Source of the DNA: Candidatus Alistipes merdigallinarum
Lineage (GTDB): Bacteria; Bacteroidota; Bacteroidia; Bacteroidales; Rikenellaceae
Direction of reading: 5' to 3'
DNA length: 64,000 nt
Assembly (NCBI GenBank): GCA_019119305.1
Contig: DWXH01000040.1
Coordinates: 62,001-126,000, forward strand
The position numbers and the translations under genes are program-made. The notes beneath the pieces were generated by a model. That model made no database searches. It saw nothing but the letters and a program-made list of their open reading frames with translations, and was not told where the DNA came from. How positions within the stretch are numbered: position 1 is the first letter of the stretch; each line of letters opens with the position of its first letter. Positions 34,652 through 44,284 of the stretch are shown in pieces.

Positions 34652-37510
34652 ATGAAAAAGGCTTATATAACCTTATTAGGCGCTTATTCTTTATTGATTA
34701 TGAACAGTTGTGCTCATTTACCCAAAGACGAGGTAACCCTCGATTTCGAAAAATATTCGCTCCCGAACGGTCTCGAAGTGGTACTCCATCAGGACACCTC
34801 TGCTCCGATCGTATCGGTTGCCATACAATACCACGTCGGCAGCAGCCGCGAAAAACCGGGTAAAACCGGATTCGCCCACTTTTTCGAACACATGCTGTTC
34901 CAACGTTCGGAAAATCTTCCGCGCAACGCTTTTTTCCAGAAAATAGACGCCCTGGGAGGAAGCTTTAACGGAGGGACCAGCAACGACGGAACCGTTTATT
35001 ATGAGACCGTTCCAAGAGATGCTCTCGAAAAGGTTCTGTGGATGGAATCGGACCGTATGGGATTTTTCATCAATACGGTTACCGAAGGGGGATTGAAACG
35101 GGAGATCGATGTCGTGTCGAACGAGAAACGACAGATGGAAAATGCGCCCTACGGACTGGCTTTCGACCTGGTCTTTAAGAACCTGTTCCCGGCCGGACAT
35201 CCATACAGCTGGACCGTAATCGGAGAGATTCCCGACCTCAGAAGCGCAACCGTCGACGATGTGAAAGAATTCTACAACAAATTCTACTCGCCGTCGAACG
35301 CTACGTTGGTTCTGGCCGGCGACTTCGACAAAGCTCAGGCAAAAACGTTCATCGAAAAATATTTCGGAGAGATCGCCGCACGTCCGAAACCCGAACAACC
35401 CGTCGTCGAAAACGTCACGCTCGACTCGAGCCGCAACATCTCCTACGAAGATGTGTTCTGCAACGCTCCGATGCTGCTGCTCGCCTACCCGAGCGTAGAG
35501 ACCTATAATGAAGATGGATATGCCCTCGATTTTCTGACCAACCTACTCGCCGGGGACAAAAAATCTCCGCTGTATAAAGTGATCGTCGAAGAACGCAAAT
35601 TAGCTCCCGAGGTCGAGATGTTCCACTATCAACTCGAACGGGCCGGTATGATCCTCTTCGATGCCAAGACCTTCCCGAACGTCAAGCTGGACGATGTCCG
35701 TGCCGCTTACGACGAAGCGCTCGCCCGTTTCGAAAAGAACGGCATCGATCCGAAAGATCTCGAACGATACAAAATACAGGAGGAGACACGGGTATACAAC
35801 CGCCTTACCTCAACCAACGGGAAAGCACTCTCCATGGCGCGGGACAACGTCTTCGGAGGAACGCCCGACAGAACGTTGAAAAATCTCGAACGATACCGTG
35901 CCGTGACACCCGAAGATATCATGCGCGTCTACGAAAAATACATCAAGGGGAAAAACCTGCTTTCGATCAGTATCTTCCCACAAAACGGACAGGAGCTCGC
36001 ATTGAGCGGAGCCACACAGGTTTTCTCAGATCAAGAGAGCATCGAGGAACAGGAACTGAATTCCGAATCGGGCGTAGTGGTCGATGACCCCTATGAAAAG
36101 ACGCCGTCGGCTTTCGACCGCAGCATCGAACCGGACCTGTTGCCGAATACGCCAGAGGTAAAAACACCTGCAATCTGGACCGAGCAGTTGAGCAACGGCA
36201 TGACGTTGCGCGGCATCGAATACGATGAACTTCCGCTCGTCTCGTTCGCCATTGAGCTGAACCAGGGTATGCTTCACGATTCACCCGACAAGATCGGAAC
36301 CGCCTACCTGACCGCCCAAATGCTCAACGAAGGGACCGCCAACCGGACCCCCGAAGAGCTCGAAGAGGCTATCGGACAACTGGGGGCCCAAATCCGTTTC
36401 GGATCGGGCCGGGAGTCGATGACCCTGAGCGGCAACTGCCTGAAGCGGAATTTTCCGCAAGTCATTTCACTCGTAGAAGAGATGTTACTTGAGCCGCGTT
36501 GGGATGAAAAATCGTTCGAAGTGGTCCGGGAACGAGCTTTGGACAACATCCGCCAACGGGCTACGGAACCGCAGGCCATCGCTTCGGACCTCTTCTACAA
36601 AGCCATATACACCGGGAACGATTCCCTGTTGGCGAACAACGCCATCGGAACCGAAGAGAGCATTTCAGCCATCACACTCGACGACCTGAAACAGTTCTAT
36701 GCCGAAAACATCAAGCCACAACAGGCTCGGATGAGTTTCGTCGGCGGCATGAATCAAAAACAAACGGTGCAGGCACTCGCAGACCTGACCAAACATTGGG
36801 AAGTATCGGAACTGCCGACCGAAATTGCCGACACCGCACCATCCGCTGCCACGACCGAAGGAATTGCCGCTTCCGAAGATCTTGGTCCGCAGATCTATTT
36901 CGCGGATTACCCGGGGGCACGGCAATCTTTCATCATCATCGGTTCGAAAGCGATGCCTGCCGCCGATCCGGACGCCTATCCTGCAACGATCGTCAACGAC
37001 AGACTGGGCGAATCATCCGGGAGCCTGCTCTTCGAAATCCTCCGGCTGCAACACGGTTACACCTACGGAGCCTACTCCGGATTCAGCCAGAACAACCGGA
37101 TCAACACGTTCCAGGCGTGGTCGAGTGTTCAGGCTACCGTGACCAAAGAGTCGCTCGACCTGTTCCGCAACATTTTGGAGAACTACGGCGAAGAGTACTC
37201 GCAAGAGTGGCTCGACAAATCGAAACAATCGATGTTGCGGACCATGTGCGGTGCCTTTGAAACCCCCAACGCACAACTGAACATGTTGCGTACGATCGCC
37301 TTGTTCGATCTGCCGGACGACTACGTCAAGCAACGCGAACAAACCCTCAAGTCGATTACGCTGGAGGAGGCCAAACAGGTCATCGAAAAATATATGGACT
37401 TCAACCGCATGACCGTGGTTATTGTAGGTGATGCAACCTCCCAGCTCGAAAATGTACGTTCACTCGGATTCGATCCGATCGTGGTCCGACTCAACGAGAC
37501 GAACGAATAA
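34652..37510 (+). CDS. M16-family zinc metallopeptidase lipoprotein (two-domain, pitrilysin type)
   Basis: The 952-residue protein starts with a lipoprotein signal (LLIMNSCAH; the Cys at about residue 20). The first half carries the inverted zinc motif HFFEH (H76, E79, H80), so it is catalytically competent. The second half has the same fold but no HxxEH (YLTAQMLNEGTANRT at the corresponding place), the usual inactive partner domain that forms the other half of the peptide cavity. Such enzymes cut peptides in the envelope. It has its own promoter and a strong terminator directly after it, so it is transcribed alone. Confidence 0.93.
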   Translation: MKKAYITLLGAYSLLIMNSCAHLPKDEVTLDFEKYSLPNGLEVVLHQDTSAPIVSVAIQYHVGSSREKPGKTGFAHFFEHMLFQRSENLPRNAFFQKIDALGGSFNGGTSNDGTVYYETVPRDALEKVLWMESDRMGFFINTVTEGGLKREIDVVSNEKRQMENAPYGLAFDLVFKNLFPAGHPYSWTVIGEIPDLRSATVDDVKEFYNKFYSPSNATLVLAGDFDKAQAKTFIEKYFGEIAARPKPEQPVVENVTLDSSRNISYEDVFCNAPMLLLAYPSVETYNEDGYALDFLTNLLAGDKKSPLYKVIVEERKLAPEVEMFHYQLERAGMILFDAKTFPNVKLDDVRAAYDEALARFEKNGIDPKDLERYKIQEETRVYNRLTSTNGKALSMARDNVFGGTPDRTLKNLERYRAVTPEDIMRVYEKYIKGKNLLSISIFPQNGQELALSGATQVFSDQESIEEQELNSESGVVVDDPYEKTPSAFDRSIEPDLLPNTPEVKTPAIWTEQLSNGMTLRGIEYDELPLVSFAIELNQGMLHDSPDKIGTAYLTAQMLNEGTANRTPEELEEAIGQLGAQIRFGSGRESMTLSGNCLKRNFPQVISLVEEMLLEPRWDEKSFEVVRERALDNIRQRATEPQAIASDLFYKAIYTGNDSLLANNAIGTEESISAITLDDLKQFYAENIKPQQARMSFVGGMNQKQTVQALADLTKHWEVSELPTEIADTAPSAATTEGIAASEDLGPQIYFADYPGARQSFIIIGSKAMPAADPDAYPATIVNDRLGESSGSLLFEILRLQHGYTYGAYSGFSQNNRINTFQAWSSVQATVTKESLDLFRNILENYGEEYSQEWLDKSKQSMLRTMCGAFETPNAQLNMLRTIALFDLPDDYVKQREQTLKSITLEEAKQVIEKYMDFNRMTVVIVGDATSQLENVRSLGFDPIVVRLNETNE

Positions 37511-37529
37511 TAATCTTTCTAAACCCAAA

Positions 37530-37569
37530 GAAGGGAGACCTGAAGTTTCAGGTCTCCCTTCTTTTTTTT
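37530..37569. terminator. Strong intrinsic terminator after the M16 peptidase gene
   Basis: GAAGGGAGACCTGA (37530-37543) pairs perfectly with TCAGGTCTCCCTTC (37548-37561) across a four-base loop, then eight T. A 14-bp perfect stem with a U-run, 20 bases after the M16 stop. It should work on the + strand; the - strand side has a shorter A/T run. Confidence 0.9.
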
Positions 37570-37734
37570 CATATTATCTTATTTCGTCTATGCTTTTAAT
37601 TTATCAAAAACTTTTCCCCTCCCTGAATCTTTTTCTGCAAGCTGCAAGAAAAAGCGACACACACGAAACACATCTTTCTCACACCTTCTCTCGGATTATC
37701 AATATCTATGGGCTACCTTATTCAGGGGTTCTTA

Positions 37735-39774
37735 TCAGTTCACCGACGGCAGATAAGAATAGTCTCTGGAATACTCCATCATCTGCCCCACATAATCGTC
37801 CGTATATTCGACAGTCACATCGACAATCTGTCCATTCTCCATTACCGGACGATAGATCGGATTCACAAATCCGCTGAACAACGGCAGGTCCAATTCCGCA
37901 TACCGCTCACGCACCTCCCGATGCAACTCGGGATCGATCCGGACCGCATAGGTCTCGACCAGATCGCGTCCCGCCTCGAAATCGCCCGTACTCTTGATCC
38001 GTTGGATCTCGCGCAGCAGTTCACCGAAAAGTCCCCGGAGCTTATCGTAATCATGAACCACCACATAGGTTTTCCCGTCGCGTCGAACCTTCTCGACCAC
38101 ATTCTGCTCCCGACCCTTTTCATAACACCACTCGGCAATCAGCTTCCGGTTACGCATGTGGGCCTCCTCTACGTTTTTCCCCAACTCGATACGGGCCAAC
38201 TGGGTCATCAGGCCATTCAACATATATTGTGCATAGGCAGCTTTCGCCACGTCGAGCGTCGGGATCAATCCCAATTCGACCATCTTCGGATCCGCCAGAT
38301 AGTAGAGTGCAAAGAGATCGGCCCGCGCCTCCTCCAAAGTTGACGAATAGTTTTTCAGCTCATCTCCCCGCACACCCTCGGCCAGACATCCCGATCCATG
38401 ACCCAAACACTCGTGCAAGTCGGTGTGCAGGTTATCCGCCAATGATCCGTACCGTTTATACCGGTCGATCGTCTCCTCATCGTACATAAACTCCTCCGCA
38501 AAACCGCTCCCTTTCGCCGCCTCTTCATAAGCATAGGTAATGTTCCCGATTGTCACCGACTTGGAACCATGATCGCGGCGAATCCAGTCGGAGTTCGGCA
38601 GGTTGATCCCGATCGGCGTAGCAGGGTAACAGTCCCCTCCCAGCATAGCCGCCGTAATCACTTTGGCCGATACGCCCTTCACCTCTTTTTTACGGAACTC
38701 AGGATCGATCGGCGAGTGGTCTTCGAACCATTGTGCCATACTGCTGATCGTCTCGGTCCGGTGCGTCGCCGCCTCATCCCGGAAATTGACCAACCCTTCC
38801 CAAGCCCCGCGATACCCCAACGCATCGCCGTAACTCTCAATAAATCCATTCACAAAATCGACACGCGAAACCGTATCCTCCAACCACAATACGTTATACC
38901 GGTCGAAGTCACGTAATCGGCCGCTTTTATAATACGCGATCAATTCATCGATTGTCTCTTTCTGTTGACCTTCGGCCACACCGGATGCCTTTTCGAGCCA
39001 CTCGACAATCTTCCCGATCGCCGCAGAGTACATACCTCCGACCCGCCACACCCGTTCGGAAATCCGTCCCGAGGCATCTTTCACCATTTTGCTGTTCAGG
39101 CCATAAGAGACAGGCTTCGGATCGGTCGTATCGATGCGTGCCGCGTAATACTCCTCGACCTCCTGTTGGGTCACCCCTTCATAATAGTTGTTGGCCGAAG
39201 TAACGATCAGATCCTCTCCCGCCGCAAGATTAACCCGTTTGGCCATCGTATCGGAATCGAACATGATCGGTTTGATCGTCCGGATCACCTGATCGACATC
39301 CCCGAAATCCGCAGGAAAAAACTCTTTCGGCGTCTCGCGCACCAACAGGTCGAAATAGGCCTCCTGGAACTCCGGACGAAACTTATCGGTCGAATAGTGG
39401 TGATGGATTCCGTTGGCAAACCACACCTTCTTCAAGTATTTCTCAAACAGTTTGAAACGCTCGTCCTCCCGATCTCCGGTATATCCCTGATAAATAGCCT
39501 CAAGCGTACGTCGGATCCGCAGGTTGTACTTCCCGTTCTGATCGAACAGGATATCGCGTCCGCAAAGCGCCGCCTGCCCCAAATAATAGACCAACAACTT
39601 ATCGTTCAAAGAGAGCGAATCGAACTCCGGAACCTGATACTTCAACACGCGGATGTCGTCGAAACGGTCCACGACCCATTGAAACTCATCCTTTACCTCC
39701 CGGCCCTTCTTACAGGAGCCGAACCCCGCTATACATACTGCCATAAGTATCGATAATTTTACTATTTTTTTCAT
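37735..39774 (-). CDS. Dipeptidyl peptidase III (M49) lipoprotein
   Basis: M49 enzymes remove dipeptides from the N-terminus of short peptides. The 679-residue protein has a lipoprotein signal (LMAVCIAGFGSCKKG; Cys at about residue 21). The zinc site HEXXGH appears as HECLGH at about residues 456-461, and the second signature EEARAD (LEEARADLFALYYL) provides the distal Glu ligand. Length agrees with Bacteroidota DPP III. Outer- or inner-membrane attachment is inferred from the signal. With the M16 enzyme it makes a pair of envelope peptidases on opposite strands. Confidence 0.92.
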   Translation of the reverse strand: MKKIVKLSILMAVCIAGFGSCKKGREVKDEFQWVVDRFDDIRVLKYQVPEFDSLSLNDKLLVYYLGQAALCGRDILFDQNGKYNLRIRRTLEAIYQGYTGDREDERFKLFEKYLKKVWFANGIHHHYSTDKFRPEFQEAYFDLLVRETPKEFFPADFGDVDQVIRTIKPIMFDSDTMAKRVNLAAGEDLIVTSANNYYEGVTQQEVEEYYAARIDTTDPKPVSYGLNSKMVKDASGRISERVWRVGGMYSAAIGKIVEWLEKASGVAEGQQKETIDELIAYYKSGRLRDFDRYNVLWLEDTVSRVDFVNGFIESYGDALGYRGAWEGLVNFRDEAATHRTETISSMAQWFEDHSPIDPEFRKKEVKGVSAKVITAAMLGGDCYPATPIGINLPNSDWIRRDHGSKSVTIGNITYAYEEAAKGSGFAEEFMYDEETIDRYKRYGSLADNLHTDLHECLGHGSGCLAEGVRGDELKNYSSTLEEARADLFALYYLADPKMVELGLIPTLDVAKAAYAQYMLNGLMTQLARIELGKNVEEAHMRNRKLIAEWCYEKGREQNVVEKVRRDGKTYVVVHDYDKLRGLFGELLREIQRIKSTGDFEAGRDLVETYAVRIDPELHREVRERYAELDLPLFSGFVNPIYRPVMENGQIVDVTVEYTDDYVGQMMEYSRDYSYLPSVN

Positions 39775-39796
39775 ATGTTTCTTCTCTATTCAACGA

Positions 39797-39804
39797 CAAA
39801 GTTA
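39797..39804 (-). promoter_or_regulatory. -7 box for the DPP III gene
   Basis: The reverse strand reads TAACTTTG, a TAnnTTTG match, 23 bases upstream of the ATG at 39774. Confidence 0.5.
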
Positions 39805-39847
39805 TCCCTTTTTTCGAAAAAAATTTAGCATATTCTGATCTAATTTC

Positions 39848-39855
39848 TACCTTTG
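39848..39855 (+). promoter_or_regulatory. -7 box for panC
   Basis: TACCTTTG matches the Bacteroidota -7 box, 45 bases before the panC ATG. It is divergent from the DPP III promoter in the same short interval. Confidence 0.5.
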
Positions 39856-39900
39856 TGATGACAAAATAAGGTTTGAGCCTATTGAAAAAAGATAAACCCG

Positions 39901-40731
39901 ATGAAAGTTTTTACCGAGAGTTCAAAGCTTTCTGAAGCCTTGAAACAACGCAAAGGAACATGCGGATTCGTCCCCACGATGGGAGCCCTGCATGAGGGAC
40001 ATCTATCCTTAGTCGACCGCTGCCGGAAAGAGTGCGACACGGTCGTAGTCAGCGTTTTTGTCAACCCGACCCAATTCAATGACCCGAACGACCTGAAGAA
40101 CTATCCGCGTACTGCCGAGGCCGACATCGCCCTGCTTGAAAAGGCCGGCGCAGATTTCGCCTTCATGCCATCGGTCGAAGAGATATATCCTGAAAAGGAC
40201 ACGCGTGTATTCGATTTCGGCCTGCTCGACAAAGTCATGGAGGGTCCGAGCCGTCCGGGACACTTCAACGGAGTAGCCCAGGTCGTCAGCCGCCTGTTCG
40301 ACATCGTCGGCTGCGACATCGCCTATTTCGGAGAGAAAGATTTTCAGCAGATCGCCATCATCCGCGAAATGGTCCGCCAGCTCAACTATCCGATCCAGAT
40401 CGTACCCTGTCCCATCGTCCGCAATCCAGATGGTCTGGCCTTGAGTTCACGAAACCTGTTGCTCACGCCCGAACACCGGAAAGCAGCACCGCTGATCTAC
40501 CAAACCCTCAGCGAAGAGGTAAACCTCCACAGAGCCTTCCCGGTCGAAGAGACCAAACGCCGGGTCATCGAACGGATCAACGCCAATCCGTTGCTGCATG
40601 TCGAATATTTTTCGATCGTAAACGCCGACACCCTGCAAGATATTAACGACTGGAGTGAGGCTGAAAACGTACGCGGCTGCATCGTTGTCCATGCCGGAGC
40701 GGTCCGGCTGATCGACAACATCGCCATGTGA
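39901..40731 (+). CDS. panC: Pantothenate synthetase
   Basis: PanC joins pantoate and beta-alanine with ATP to give pantothenate. The 276-residue protein shows [15 protein letters not shown] (ATP-binding HIGH-like motif), [48 protein letters not shown] and [10 protein letters not shown], all characteristic. Length is normal. It lies upstream of panD, which makes the beta-alanine substrate, though panD appears to have a separate promoter. Confidence 0.97.
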   Translation: MKVFTESSKLSEALKQRKGTCGFVPTMGALHEGHLSLVDRCRKECDTVVVSVFVNPTQFNDPNDLKNYPRTAEADIALLEKAGADFAFMPSVEEIYPEKDTRVFDFGLLDKVMEGPSRPGHFNGVAQVVSRLFDIVGCDIAYFGEKDFQQIAIIREMVRQLNYPIQIVPCPIVRNPDGLALSSRNLLLTPEHRKAAPLIYQTLSEEVNLHRAFPVEETKRRVIERINANPLLHVEYFSIVNADTLQDINDWSEAENVRGCIVVHAGAVRLIDNIAM

Positions 40732-40786
40732 TTTACTTTGCAAGCAGGTGTAAAAAACAGAAAACGACGATCGGTCAAAAATAAAA

Positions 40787-40816
40787 TTGGGGATTTAAAT
40801 ATAATTACTAATTTTG
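40787..40816 (+). promoter_or_regulatory. Bacteroidota-type promoter for panD
   Basis: TTG (40787-40789) is followed after 19 bases by TAATTTTG (40809-40816). Transcription would begin near 40823 and give a leader of about 50 bases. It means that panD can be expressed without panC. Confidence 0.6.
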
Positions 40817-40872
40817 CCGTCGACAATCGCGGCAACGACTTGTCGGGTCGTGTCGGAACAACGAAAAACAAC

Positions 40873-41226
40873 ATGCAGATAGAGGTACTCAAATCCAAGA
40901 TACACCGTGTGACCATCACACAGGCCAACCTCAGTTACGTAGGAAGTATCACGATCGATGAAGATCTGCTCGATGCAGCCAATCTGATCGCAGGAGAAAA
41001 GGTACAGATCGTCAACGTCAACAACGGCGAACGCATCGAAACGTACATCATCAAAGGCGAACGGGGCAGCGGCGCCGTCTGTCTGAACGGTCCCGCAGCG
41101 CGGCGGTGCGTCGTGGGGGATGTGATCATCATCATCTCGTACGCCATGATGGACTTCGAAGAGGCTAAAACCTTCAAACCGTGGGTCGTATTTCCCGATA
41201 CACAGACCAACCGTTTGATCAAATAA
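40873..41226 (+). CDS. panD: Aspartate 1-decarboxylase
   Basis: PanD makes beta-alanine from aspartate using a pyruvoyl group formed by self-cleavage. From ATG 40873 the protein has 117 residues. [17 protein letters not shown] contains the Gly-Ser cleavage site (Ser25 would become the pyruvoyl). [17 protein letters not shown] and [21 protein letters not shown] are family motifs. In-frame starts further upstream would pass through the promoter and were rejected. Confidence 0.96.
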   Translation: MQIEVLKSKIHRVTITQANLSYVGSITIDEDLLDAANLIAGEKVQIVNVNNGERIETYIIKGERGSGAVCLNGPAARRCVVGDVIIIISYAMMDFEEAKTFKPWVVFPDTQTNRLIK

Positions 41227-41328
41227 TTTCGAACCGAGAGCTCGGATACAACTCCCGAATCGATTTTCTCAAAAAACAGTAAAATCCTCGCTGCGGACAA
41301 AAATCCGTGGCGGTAATTATTTTAAGAG

Positions 41329-41997
41329 ATGTCTATCGCCGATAAAATCACCGAACTGAAAAAGAGTCTTCCGGCAGAGGTCCAGCTGATCGCCGTATCG
41401 AAGACTTATCCGCCCGAAACGATCATGGAAGCCTATCGGGCCGGACAGCGCGTGTTCGGGGAGAATCGGCCGCAGGAGTTGCTCGCCAAATACGAACAGC
41501 TGCCCCACGACATCGAATGGCACATGATCGGGGGACTGCAGACCAACAAGGTCAAATACATCGCTCCGTTTGTAAAGATGATCCATTCGGTCGAGTCCGA
41601 GAAACTGCTACTCACCATCCAAAAGGAGGCTCTCAAAAACAAACGGACGATCGATGTACTGTTCGAAGTACACATTGCACGAGAGGAGGCCAAACACGGA
41701 TGGAAGGCACAGGAGCTGATCGAATACCTGAAAACGGGGCGTTATAAAGAGTTAAACGCTATACGGTTTCGGGGTTTGATGGGAGTAGCGACCAACACCG
41801 AAGACACCGACCTGATTCGAAAGGAATTCTCGGGGTTGCACGATCTGTTCAAGACGTTGCGGGAGGAGTTCTTCGATGCCGATTTCGACACGCTATCGAT
41901 GGGCATGACATCGGACTATCCGATCGCCGTCGAATGCGGTGCTACAACGGTACGCATCGGCAGTTACATCTTCGGCGCGCGGAACTATGCCAAATAG
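41329..41997 (+). CDS. PLP homeostasis protein (YggS/PLPBP family)
   Basis: This family binds pyridoxal phosphate and helps keep B6 and amino-acid pools balanced. The 222-residue protein has AVSKTYPPETI with the PLP lysine, FGENRPQELLAKY, WHMIGGLQTNKVKYI (usually WHFIGxLQxNK; Met replaces Phe), LSMGMTSDYPIAVECGATTVRIGSYIFG. Length and pattern are normal. It lies 102 bases after panD and could be cotranscribed. Confidence 0.93.
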   Translation: MSIADKITELKKSLPAEVQLIAVSKTYPPETIMEAYRAGQRVFGENRPQELLAKYEQLPHDIEWHMIGGLQTNKVKYIAPFVKMIHSVESEKLLLTIQKEALKNKRTIDVLFEVHIAREEAKHGWKAQELIEYLKTGRYKELNAIRFRGLMGVATNTEDTDLIRKEFSGLHDLFKTLREEFFDADFDTLSMGMTSDYPIAVECGATTVRIGSYIFGARNYAK

Positions 41998-42184
41998 CTC
42001 CAAACGGCTGAATCCTAAATCTAAAATTCCGAAAAATAGTGCCCTTTGACCGGCTAACAGCCTTTCAGCGACACTATGTGGTGTGGCGATAATAATATTG
42101 TGCGTTTGTGTCGGAGCCAGTTATGTGGCAAAAGTCATAAAGCATACGGAAAGCTCCTTGTTTTTGTGCAAGCATTATCCGCCC

Positions 42185-42221
42185 CAGCCCCCAAACCAGT
42201 CTACTTCGTTTATTGGGGCTG
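42185..42221. repeat. Imperfect inverted repeat between the PLP protein and M23 genes
   Basis: CAGCCCCCAA pairs with TTGGGGCTG with one bulged C, across a loop of about 18 bases, 26 bases past the M23 stop (which is transcribed from the other strand). There is no T-run on either side. It may act as a weak convergent terminator; otherwise this 249-base gap (41998-42246) shows nothing. Confidence 0.35.
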
Positions 42222-42246
42222 TGCTATTCTCCCTCCGACAGCCTCT

Positions 42247-43317
42247 CTATTTGATCCGCAATTTCCGACCGAGGCGCAGAATCGTATTTTCATTGATGTT
42301 GTTCAACCGGCAGATCTGTCGCACGCTCACCCCATATTTTACAGCCAACTTACTCAGCATGTCACCCTGACGGATGGTGTGATACACGGCCGTGCCTTGT
42401 GAAAGGGTCGTCTGCTTGCTCTTCTGCTCCTCCTTTTGCTGCGCTTCGGAGATATGTTCCAATATATCGCTCGAGGTAACGGTCGAGTCCAGACCGGCAA
42501 GCATGATGAAATCATCGTCGTCCTCCTCAAGAATCTCAGAGGCGCGGGAATGGATATTGAAAAACTTTTTCTCTAAAGCAAATGTCTGATAACGAAGCTG
42601 CCCAGTCTGAAAATCGATAATAAACTCGGGATCGAACGTCTGATCGCAATAGCGCATCTCAAAATGCAAATGCGGACCGCGGCTCCGGCCGGTCGATCCA
42701 CCGAAACCGATCACCTGTCCACTTTTAACATAGTCGTTTACCGCCACGTTAATCCGTGAAAGGTGGGCATGCCACGTCTCCAATCCGTTCTCATGACGGA
42801 TGATCACCAAGTTACCGAAACCTCCCGTATTGTACTTCGCATAACGTACCTTCCCGTCAAAAGTCGCGTAAATCGGCTCCCCGATTTTCAACGGAATGTC
42901 GACTCCGTTGTGGTTACGCCGTCCGCGAGGCCCGTATTTCGAAAAAATATCCCCCACGATCGGGGCTCGGAAATCAGCCAGCTCCTGCACCAGATTCAAT
43001 TCGGTTACCTGAGGCAGATCTTCGTAGGCAATACTCTTATAGGCAAATACCTGCGAGGTATCCCAATGTTGCGTATAGACCGGCAATGAATCACGAACGA
43101 CCAATGTAGGCCGATAATAGCTCCACGTATTATTGCTGAAAAGGATGATCTGTGTCTCGGGATCGTCTGTCGACAGCGTATCCACGGGTCGACACGGCAG
43201 TGCCTCAAGACTCAACTGCGGAGGCACGGATGTTCCGCGTCTACGCGACTGTCCCCACACCGTCGTTGATATTACAACACAGAAAATAAAAAACGAAATA
43301 ATCCTCCTTGTACTCAT
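42247..43317 (-). CDS. Exported M23 peptidase with C-terminal LysM domain
   Basis: The 356-residue protein has a signal peptide (ISFFIFCVVISTTVWGQ), an M23 domain at about residues 110-225 with RRNHNGVDIPLKIGEP and GPHLHFEMRYCDQ (first His/Asp and HxH zinc ligands all present), a Ser/Asp/Glu-rich linker, and a LysM domain at the C-terminus (YHTIRQGDMLSKLAVKYGV and RLNNINENTILRLGRKL). LysM binds peptidoglycan, so this is a cell-wall hydrolase or an activator of one. It has its own promoter. Confidence 0.93.
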   Translation of the reverse strand: MSTRRIISFFIFCVVISTTVWGQSRRRGTSVPPQLSLEALPCRPVDTLSTDDPETQIILFSNNTWSYYRPTLVVRDSLPVYTQHWDTSQVFAYKSIAYEDLPQVTELNLVQELADFRAPIVGDIFSKYGPRGRRNHNGVDIPLKIGEPIYATFDGKVRYAKYNTGGFGNLVIIRHENGLETWHAHLSRINVAVNDYVKSGQVIGFGGSTGRSRGPHLHFEMRYCDQTFDPEFIIDFQTGQLRYQTFALEKKFFNIHSRASEILEEDDDDFIMLAGLDSTVTSSDILEHISEAQQKEEQKSKQTTLSQGTAVYHTIRQGDMLSKLAVKYGVSVRQICRLNNINENTILRLGRKLRIK

Positions 43318-43339
43318 CCTTCAAAAAACCGGTAGCGTA

Positions 43340-43347
43340 CAAAGTTA
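43340..43347 (-). promoter_or_regulatory. -7 box for the LysM/M23 gene
   Basis: The reverse strand reads TAACTTTG, 23 bases upstream of the ATG at 43317. Confidence 0.5.
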
Positions 43348-43385
43348 ACGATTATTTCGTAAAATCGCCGACTCGGGACAAAAAT

Positions 43386-43661
43386 CTAAAAATCGAACTT
43401 CTCGATCTTCATCGGAGCCAAAGCCTGGATTTTGGGCACCAACGCCACAAAATGGGGTGCTTTTTCGTGTGCGGCAAGCGACGCGGCATCTTTCCACGTC
43501 TCGCAAATCATCAGCACATCCGGCCGGGTCGAACTCTCGAAAATATCGTAAGCTATACATCCGGCATCGTTCAACGACTGTGCGACCAACTCTTTGGCTG
43601 CCTCCAACACCTCGGCACGGTGCTCTGCACCGACCTGCATGAATACATTTATTCTAATCAT
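43386..43661 (-). CDS. ABM-fold (antibiotic biosynthesis monooxygenase-like) protein
   Basis: The 91-residue protein has the ferredoxin-like ABM pattern: INVFMQVGAEHRAEVLEAAK, LVAQSLNDAGCIAYDIFESS, VLMICETWKDAASLAAHEKA and a hydrophobic end. Such small dimeric proteins include YgiN-type quinol monooxygenases and many of unknown substrate. Monooxygenase activity is not assured. Own promoter and a following gap of 68 bases make it probably monocistronic. Confidence 0.85.
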   Translation of the reverse strand: MIRINVFMQVGAEHRAEVLEAAKELVAQSLNDAGCIAYDIFESSTRPDVLMICETWKDAASLAAHEKAPHFVALVPKIQALAPMKIEKFDF

Positions 43662-43688
43662 ATCCTTATCCGTTTAATGACTGTCCGA

Positions 43689-43696
43689 CAAATTTA
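43689..43696 (-). promoter_or_regulatory. -7 box for the ABM-fold gene
   Basis: The reverse strand reads TAAATTTG, 28 bases upstream of the ATG at 43661. Confidence 0.45.
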
Positions 43697-43714
43697 AGAT
43701 TTTTTTTCAATTTT

Positions 43715-44260
43715 TCAACTGATTTTCCGAATGATCTCCATACCTCGCTGCAAAGCCGCCGTATTGGCCGGGATCAGCGACGCCATCCGTTCGGGCAACG
43801 ACTTTTTCAAGCCGAGGCAGGCGTTTTCAAACGAAACCACCGGACAGACTTTCAGATAGCCGCCAAGAATCATCGTGTTGAATACACGGATATTACCGCT
43901 GCGCGCAGCCTCTTCGGTGGCCGAAATCTCGTAGATACGAATATCCTTCCGTTCGGGCAACCGGACGATTCCGTTCGGATCGTAGATCAGCACCCCGCCG
44001 GGTTTAACCCGCGGCTCAAACTTATCCATACTCTGTTGGTTGAGTACGATTGCCGTATCGTAATCCTGCACGATCGGAGAACTGATCCGCTCATCGCTCA
44101 GAATCACCGTGACGTTGGCCGTTCCTCCTCGCATCTCGGGACCGTAAGAGGGCATCCAACTCACCTCCTGCCCCTGCATCACTCCCGAATAGGCCAGAAT
44201 CTTTCCCATCGACAGGACACCCTGTCCGCCGAAGCCCGCTATGATTATCTCCTCTTTCAT
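43715..44260 (-). CDS. 2-oxoacid:ferredoxin oxidoreductase, gamma subunit
   Basis: The 181-residue protein is the gamma subunit (POR_N/gamma family): EEIIIAGFGGQGVLSMGKIL, MPSYGPEMRGGTANVTVILSD and GSVL-type strands are typical. It is last in a four-gene set (ferredoxin, alpha, beta, gamma) that oxidatively decarboxylates 2-oxoacids to acyl-CoA, reducing ferredoxin. Starts 24 bases after the beta subunit stop. Confidence 0.92.
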   Translation of the reverse strand: MKEEIIIAGFGGQGVLSMGKILAYSGVMQGQEVSWMPSYGPEMRGGTANVTVILSDERISSPIVQDYDTAIVLNQQSMDKFEPRVKPGGVLIYDPNGIVRLPERKDIRIYEISATEEAARSGNIRVFNTMILGGYLKVCPVVSFENACLGLKKSLPERMASLIPANTAALQRGMEIIRKIS

Positions 44261-44284
44261 CTTTTTGCTTCTCGTTTTTAATGC